A stretch of 8,200 nt of DNA from NCBI GenBank assembly GCA_900313775.1, contig OMSP01000104.1:1-8200 (forward strand), in the 5' to 3' direction. A model generated the notes under the pieces. That model made no database searches. It saw only the letters and a list, made by a program, of their open reading frames with translations, and was not told where the DNA came from. This document shows positions 5,378 to 8,200 of the stretch, one piece after another (positions within the stretch are counted from its first letter, which is position 1; each line of letters opens with the position of its first letter). The stretch comes from an uncultured Eubacteriales bacterium (GTDB lineage Bacteria > Bacillota > Clostridia > Lachnospirales > Lachnospiraceae). The translations under genes and the position numbers were made by a program.

Positions 5378-6790
5378 CTATTGTAAACCGCCTTTCAGGC
5401 GTTGATACAGACGCTCGGCATAGCTGTCCGTCATACCGCAGACATAGTCTGTCACCAGCATCAGGCGAAGGTATAATTTCTCGACTTCATCACACTGCGC
5501 TGACCAATAGCGATACGCATGCACATAGTTGTCCGAGATAAACGGCGCCACCCGCATCAGGCTCTCCAGCTCAGACTCTCTGTCTTCGTCGATCTCAATC
5601 ACCGCGCTGACGAAATGGTCGATCAGGAAGTTGATGATGACAGACTCCCTCTGCTCCATGTCGTAGATCGGATCAGAGTAGAAGACCAGCTCGTAGGCTG
5701 TAGCTGACAAACACTCGACCAGAGGCTGCGCCGGCGTCCCGGAAAACAGTTCGTGGGTGTACCGCCCGGTCATGATCTCGTCATAGTGATCGGCAAACGA
5801 CCTCGCGGCACAGGAGATCAGGATGTTTTGTGCCTGTACGATCCAGTTCTTGACTGCGTATTCCTCGGGTTCGTAATCTCCTCTTTCCTGCGCTTTCAGA
5901 TAGAGTTTCTGAAGAGCCGCGGACGGCTCAAATACATTGCCTTCACTGCGGATCATCGGAACATCTTTTAGCGCTTCGTACAGTTGTTCATAGTGAATGA
6001 AATCTTTGATAAACGCATCCTCGATATCGACCGTCAGATAGGCGATATCATCGGCTGCCTCAAGGATAAACGCCATCGGATTACGGCTTCCTTGTGTACC
6101 CGTATATTCCTGTATCCTCGCGAACAGTTCCCGCTCAGCATAGTAATACCCCATCTTGCGGCGTTTTATGTCCGCCGCTTGCGGATCGATCTCCAGAGAG
6201 GAAGTGGGATATTTGATCACAGATGACAACAGCCCGTAAGTCAGATTCATGCCGTGTTCATCGAGAAGATAGTGGAGTTTGCTGACCAGACGCAGTGCCT
6301 GTGCATTGCCCTCGAAATGATAAAAATCATTTTTCATCTGTTCAGACAGAAGCTCTCCTGCTTTACGTCCGTTGTAGGAGAGTGATTCAAGATGCTCTTT
6401 GAACCAGCTGCGTATCGCTGACTCACCAAAGTGACCAAAGGGCGGATTGCCGATATCGTGGATAAGGCCGGAGCACTGCAGGATACTGCACATATCCTCC
6501 CGGTTCTCCTCCGTGAAGTCCGGATCCAGGCCCTCTGACATGATGCGTTCGCCGATGCCGTATCCCAGAGAACGCGCAAAAGAAGAGACCTCCAGCGAGT
6601 GAGTCAGGCGTGTGCGGACAAAATCGCTGCGATCCAGAGGAAAGACCTGTGTCTTGTCCTGCAGACGCCTGAAAGATGCGCTGCCAATGATCCGGTGGTA
6701 ATCCTTCTCAAACTCGCTGCGCAAATCGGCCTTCGCCCGTGAGGTGGAAGGCCGTTCTCGTTTGGGACACAATAACTGTTCCCATTTCAT
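5378..6790 (-). CDS. dgt: Deoxyguanosinetriphosphate triphosphohydrolase-family protein (HD superfamily)
   Basis: Dgt-type enzymes cleave dGTP (and in some members other dNTPs) to the deoxynucleoside and inorganic triphosphate, affecting dNTP balance in the cytoplasm. The 470-residue product has the family's opening FRRLQDKTQVFPL (40-52), RTRLTHSLEV (59-68) with metal ligand His64, the HD pair His111-Asp112 in HDIGNPPFGHFGE, NDFYHFEGNAQALRL (154-168), and the last metal Asp in EAADDIAY (244-251). All expected metal ligands are present, so it should be active; substrate preference cannot be read from sequence. Length is normal for the Dgt branch. The ATG at 6790 has AGGAG (6805-6801) 10 bases upstream and lies 21 bases after the XRE stop, so the two genes are very likely co-transcribed. 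Some relatives act in phage defence, but the form and context here look housekeeping. Confidence 0.93.
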   Translation of the reverse strand: MKWEQLLCPKRERPSTSRAKADLRSEFEKDYHRIIGSASFRRLQDKTQVFPLDRSDFVRTRLTHSLEVSSFARSLGYGIGERIMSEGLDPDFTEENREDMCSILQCSGLIHDIGNPPFGHFGESAIRSWFKEHLESLSYNGRKAGELLSEQMKNDFYHFEGNAQALRLVSKLHYLLDEHGMNLTYGLLSSVIKYPTSSLEIDPQAADIKRRKMGYYYAERELFARIQEYTGTQGSRNPMAFILEAADDIAYLTVDIEDAFIKDFIHYEQLYEALKDVPMIRSEGNVFEPSAALQKLYLKAQERGDYEPEEYAVKNWIVQAQNILISCAARSFADHYDEIMTGRYTHELFSGTPAQPLVECLSATAYELVFYSDPIYDMEQRESVIINFLIDHFVSAVIEIDEDRESELESLMRVAPFISDNYVHAYRYWSAQCDEVEKLYLRLMLVTDYVCGMTDSYAERLYQRLKGGLQ

Positions 6791-6811
6791 CGCTGTATGT
6801 CTCCTGTCAGA

Positions 6812-7666
6812 TCAATCGAGATAAGTGGGCTCCTCGTACTGTTTGCCGAGCAGCGCTTTCCTGCGCTCCTGCTCGCCCATAAACGCCCATTCCGTCATGT
6901 CTTTCCACGCATGATCGGCGCGGCTGTATACCTGGACATAACCGATACGGGAGGCGTGAGCCCTGACTGTATTCGATTTATACTCTCTGAGTGTATATGG
7001 ATTGATGCTTGTGGAAGGAAGTTCCTCGGCCGGAAGTTCTGCTTCGCGGTCTGCGGCCTGCGCTTTCAGCAGTGCCTGTTTCTCCCTCTCGAACGCGTGC
7101 TTGTTCTCAGGATCCGCCTCGAAGGAACCGCGCTCCGGAATATCATCCAGTCCGACTGTATCGGCGTCTCCCAGCGCCGCGATATCTGCGTTGAGTTCCT
7201 TCATGAGCTCTTCACGAGTGAGCTCGGGCTTCTCTTCGGGCTCTTCGTAAGCTTCAGCTACAGGCTCCTTTGCCGGTTCTTCAGGCTTTTCCTCCTCAGC
7301 GCGCTTGCGGTTGCTCTTGTACCAACCGAACGGGCTGAACTTGGACTTCTTCTCCTCCGGAGCTGCGGCCGGCTCTGCTGCCGGTTCCGGTGAAGGCTCT
7401 GCCTGAACAGGTTTAGCGATCACCTTCTCCTCGCGCGCCGGTACTTCCTCTTCCTCCAACAGGTTGATAGTCAAAGAACAACCAAGAGCATCCGCGACCA
7501 TAAACATATCCTTTTCCTGGAAATTGTCACGTCCCAGACGCTGAGTAAGGTTCTGCCGGGACATTTTTTTCCCGGTCTGTTCCTCTATTCTGCTGGCCAG
7601 TTCTTTGATGGTGATTCCCTGTCTTTTTAAGACAATTTTGACTTGCTCCCCAAAAGAAAGTTGCAT
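6812..7666 (-). CDS. XRE-type helix-turn-helix protein with conserved-looking C-terminal block
   Basis: A 284-residue cytoplasmic protein. Residues about 5-70 read as an XRE/Cro-like helix-turn-helix, with the likely second and third helices around TIKELASRI and SRQNLTQRL and a longer turn than usual (EEQTGKKM). Residues about 74-200 are a Glu/Pro/Ala-rich, probably disordered linker with a basic patch (KKSKFSPFGWYKSNRKR, near 105-121). The C-terminal 63 residues (222-284, starting NPYTLREYKSN) are ordered-looking and aromatic-rich, with motifs GYVQVYSRADHAW and MTEWAFMGEQERRKALLGKQYEEP; I do not recognise this block. The ATG at 7666 has a perfect SD 9 bases upstream. It is the first gene of an operon with dgt, so a regulatory role is plausible but unproven. 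Confidence 0.8.
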   Translation of the reverse strand: MQLSFGEQVKIVLKRQGITIKELASRIEEQTGKKMSRQNLTQRLGRDNFQEKDMFMVADALGCSLTINLLEEEEVPAREEKVIAKPVQAEPSPEPAAEPAAAPEEKKSKFSPFGWYKSNRKRAEEEKPEEPAKEPVAEAYEEPEEKPELTREELMKELNADIAALGDADTVGLDDIPERGSFEADPENKHAFEREKQALLKAQAADREAELPAEELPSTSINPYTLREYKSNTVRAHASRIGYVQVYSRADHAWKDMTEWAFMGEQERRKALLGKQYEEPTYLD

Positions 7667-7675
7667 ATCGATTGT

Positions 7676-7682
7676 CCTCCTT
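7676..7682 (-). promoter_or_regulatory. Consensus ribosome binding site of the XRE gene
   Basis: AAGGAGG on the minus strand lies 9 bases before the ATG at 7666. It fixes the start of the XRE-family protein and suggests efficient translation. Confidence 0.85.
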
Positions 7683-7693
7683 ATTAACTAAAC

Positions 7694-7714
7694 CCTATCT
7701 ACTCCCCCGATAGG
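7694..7714. repeat. Inverted repeat in the leader of the XRE-dgt operon
   Basis: CCTATC (7694-7699) and GATAGG (7709-7714) flank a C-rich 9-base centre. The repeat lies at or just downstream of the predicted transcription start (near 7716), where a repressor would block initiation. Autoregulation by the encoded helix-turn-helix protein is a natural guess, with no direct evidence. A weak RNA hairpin is the alternative. Confidence 0.45.
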
Positions 7715-7722
7715 CTTCTTTG

Positions 7723-7751
7723 ATTTTATCAAATACTCAAATTTCTGTCAA
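7723..7751 (-). promoter_or_regulatory. Promoter for the XRE-dgt operon
   Basis: -35 TTGACA (7751-7746, exact), a 17-bp spacer, and -10 TAAAAT (7728-7723, 5/6) with an extended TG upstream. It is the best SigA-like promoter in the window. The rest of the gap (7667-7811) holds the leader inverted repeat, the ribosome binding site and an A/T-rich stretch; I see no convincing terminator for the fumarase gene there. Confidence 0.85.
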
Positions 7752-7811
7752 TGATTCGTGGAATTTTTTTGTTTTATAGGTATCATTTTCGTTGCGCGCG
7801 TTTTTGGCTCC

Positions 7812-8200
7812 TCACCGCTCATAAAGGTCGTTTCCGCGGCAGTCCACAGCGACCACGACCGGCAGACTGCGTACTTTCAGACGGCGGACCGCCTCCGTCT
7901 GCAGATCCTCGTAAGCCACTATTTCCGCGGCTTCCACGCATTTCGACAAAAGCGCTCCGGCGCCGCCTATAGCAGCAAAGTATACTGCTCCGTGAATGCG
8001 GATCGCCTCTTTGACCGCGTCATTTCGTCTGCCTTTGCCGATCATGCCAAGTATCCCCTGATCCAGAAGCGCCGGTGTATAGCGGTCCATGCGTCCTGCC
8101 GTCGTCGGACCTGCAGAGCCTATGACCTGTCCCGGTCTGGCCGGGGAGGGTCCCATATAGTAGACTGTCTCGCCCTGCAATGACACGGGGAGCTCCCTGC
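7812..8200 (-). CDS. fumB: Class I fumarate hydratase, beta subunit, partial (N-terminus beyond right edge)
   Basis: The last 128 residues of a class I (iron-sulfur) fumarase beta subunit. With the alpha subunit, which carries the 4Fe-4S cluster ligands, it interconverts fumarate and malate. Recognisable motifs in order are ETVYYMGPSPARPGQVIGSA, GPTTAGRMDRYTP, GMIGKG, HGAVYFAAIGGAGALLSKC and AYEDLQTEAVRRLKV, then the usual short end (VVAVDCRGNDLYER). Full-length beta subunits have roughly 180-200 residues, so about 50-70 are missing. The open frame continues to the window edge; the internal GTG at 8186 is not the real start. The alpha subunit would be expected just beyond the right edge. L-tartrate dehydratase beta is a close relative and cannot be wholly excluded; this symbol is also used for an unrelated E. 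coli fused fumarase. Confidence 0.9.
   Translation of the reverse strand, partial: RELPVSLQGETVYYMGPSPARPGQVIGSAGPTTAGRMDRYTPALLDQGILGMIGKGRRNDAVKEAIRIHGAVYFAAIGGAGALLSKCVEAAEIVAYEDLQTEAVRRLKVRSLPVVVAVDCRGNDLYER

Noticed and set aside
5385..5405. CGCCT/AGGCG hairpin at the end of dgt as a terminator
   Set aside because: It is a 5-bp stem inside the coding region with no adjacent T-run.
5378..6790. The dGTPase as part of an anti-phage defence island
   Set aside because: It looks like a standard housekeeping Dgt, and its neighbours (fumarase, tadA, SRP RNA) are core genes with no mobile or defence markers.
6797..7393. 198-codon plus-strand open frame
   Set aside because: It is a shadow of the XRE gene, which has a perfect SD, a promoter and a recognisable helix-turn-helix.

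Overview
The window looks like chromosomal DNA of a low-to-mid-GC Gram-positive anaerobe, most likely class Clostridia and possibly a Lachnospiraceae-type organism. The grounds are a large SRP RNA with an Alu domain, a membrane-anchored VanW-family protein, a two-subunit class I fumarase, consensus AAGGAGG ribosome binding sites and SigA-like promoters. By eye G+C is near 50%. The taxonomic call is an inference. I see no phage, transposon or CRISPR signature, and apart from one odd protein this reads as a housekeeping region.

Nearly everything is transcribed on the minus strand. From right to left: the 3' part of a fumarase beta-subunit gene (7812-8200, cut by the window edge); a consensus promoter (7723-7751); an XRE-type helix-turn-helix protein with a conserved C-terminal block (6812-7666); a dGTPase-family HD hydrolase (5378-6790); a second consensus promoter (5341-5369); a 956-residue TPR / acidic-linker / AAA-like protein (2424-5294); a strong hairpin (2367-2394); the tRNA adenosine deaminase tadA (1898-2347); and a VanW-family gene (1-1425, cut by the left edge) with its own promoter (1473-1501). 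The one plus-strand gene is the SRP RNA (about 1567-1832). It converges on tadA and diverges from vanW.

Functionally, the XRE protein and the dGTPase form a tight two-gene operon (21 bp gap). The dGTPase would adjust dNTP pools. TadA makes inosine at the tRNA-Arg(ACG) wobble position. The SRP RNA targets membrane and secreted proteins. The VanW protein is probably a cell-wall-associated membrane protein.

The most unusual item is the 956-residue protein. It has an N-terminal TPR-like domain, roughly 500 residues of extremely acidic, repeat-bearing linker, and a C-terminal P-loop domain resembling CbxX/CfxQ AAA+ proteins. Its Walker A is intact, but Walker B reads Glu-Gln and a Lys sits where an Arg finger is expected, so it may bind ATP without hydrolysing it. 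Other points of interest are a perfect 9-bp palindrome around the SRP RNA promoter -35 box, compensated base-pair changes in the SRP54-binding hairpin, and an Arg/Ser-repeat tail on the VanW protein with an uncertain start.
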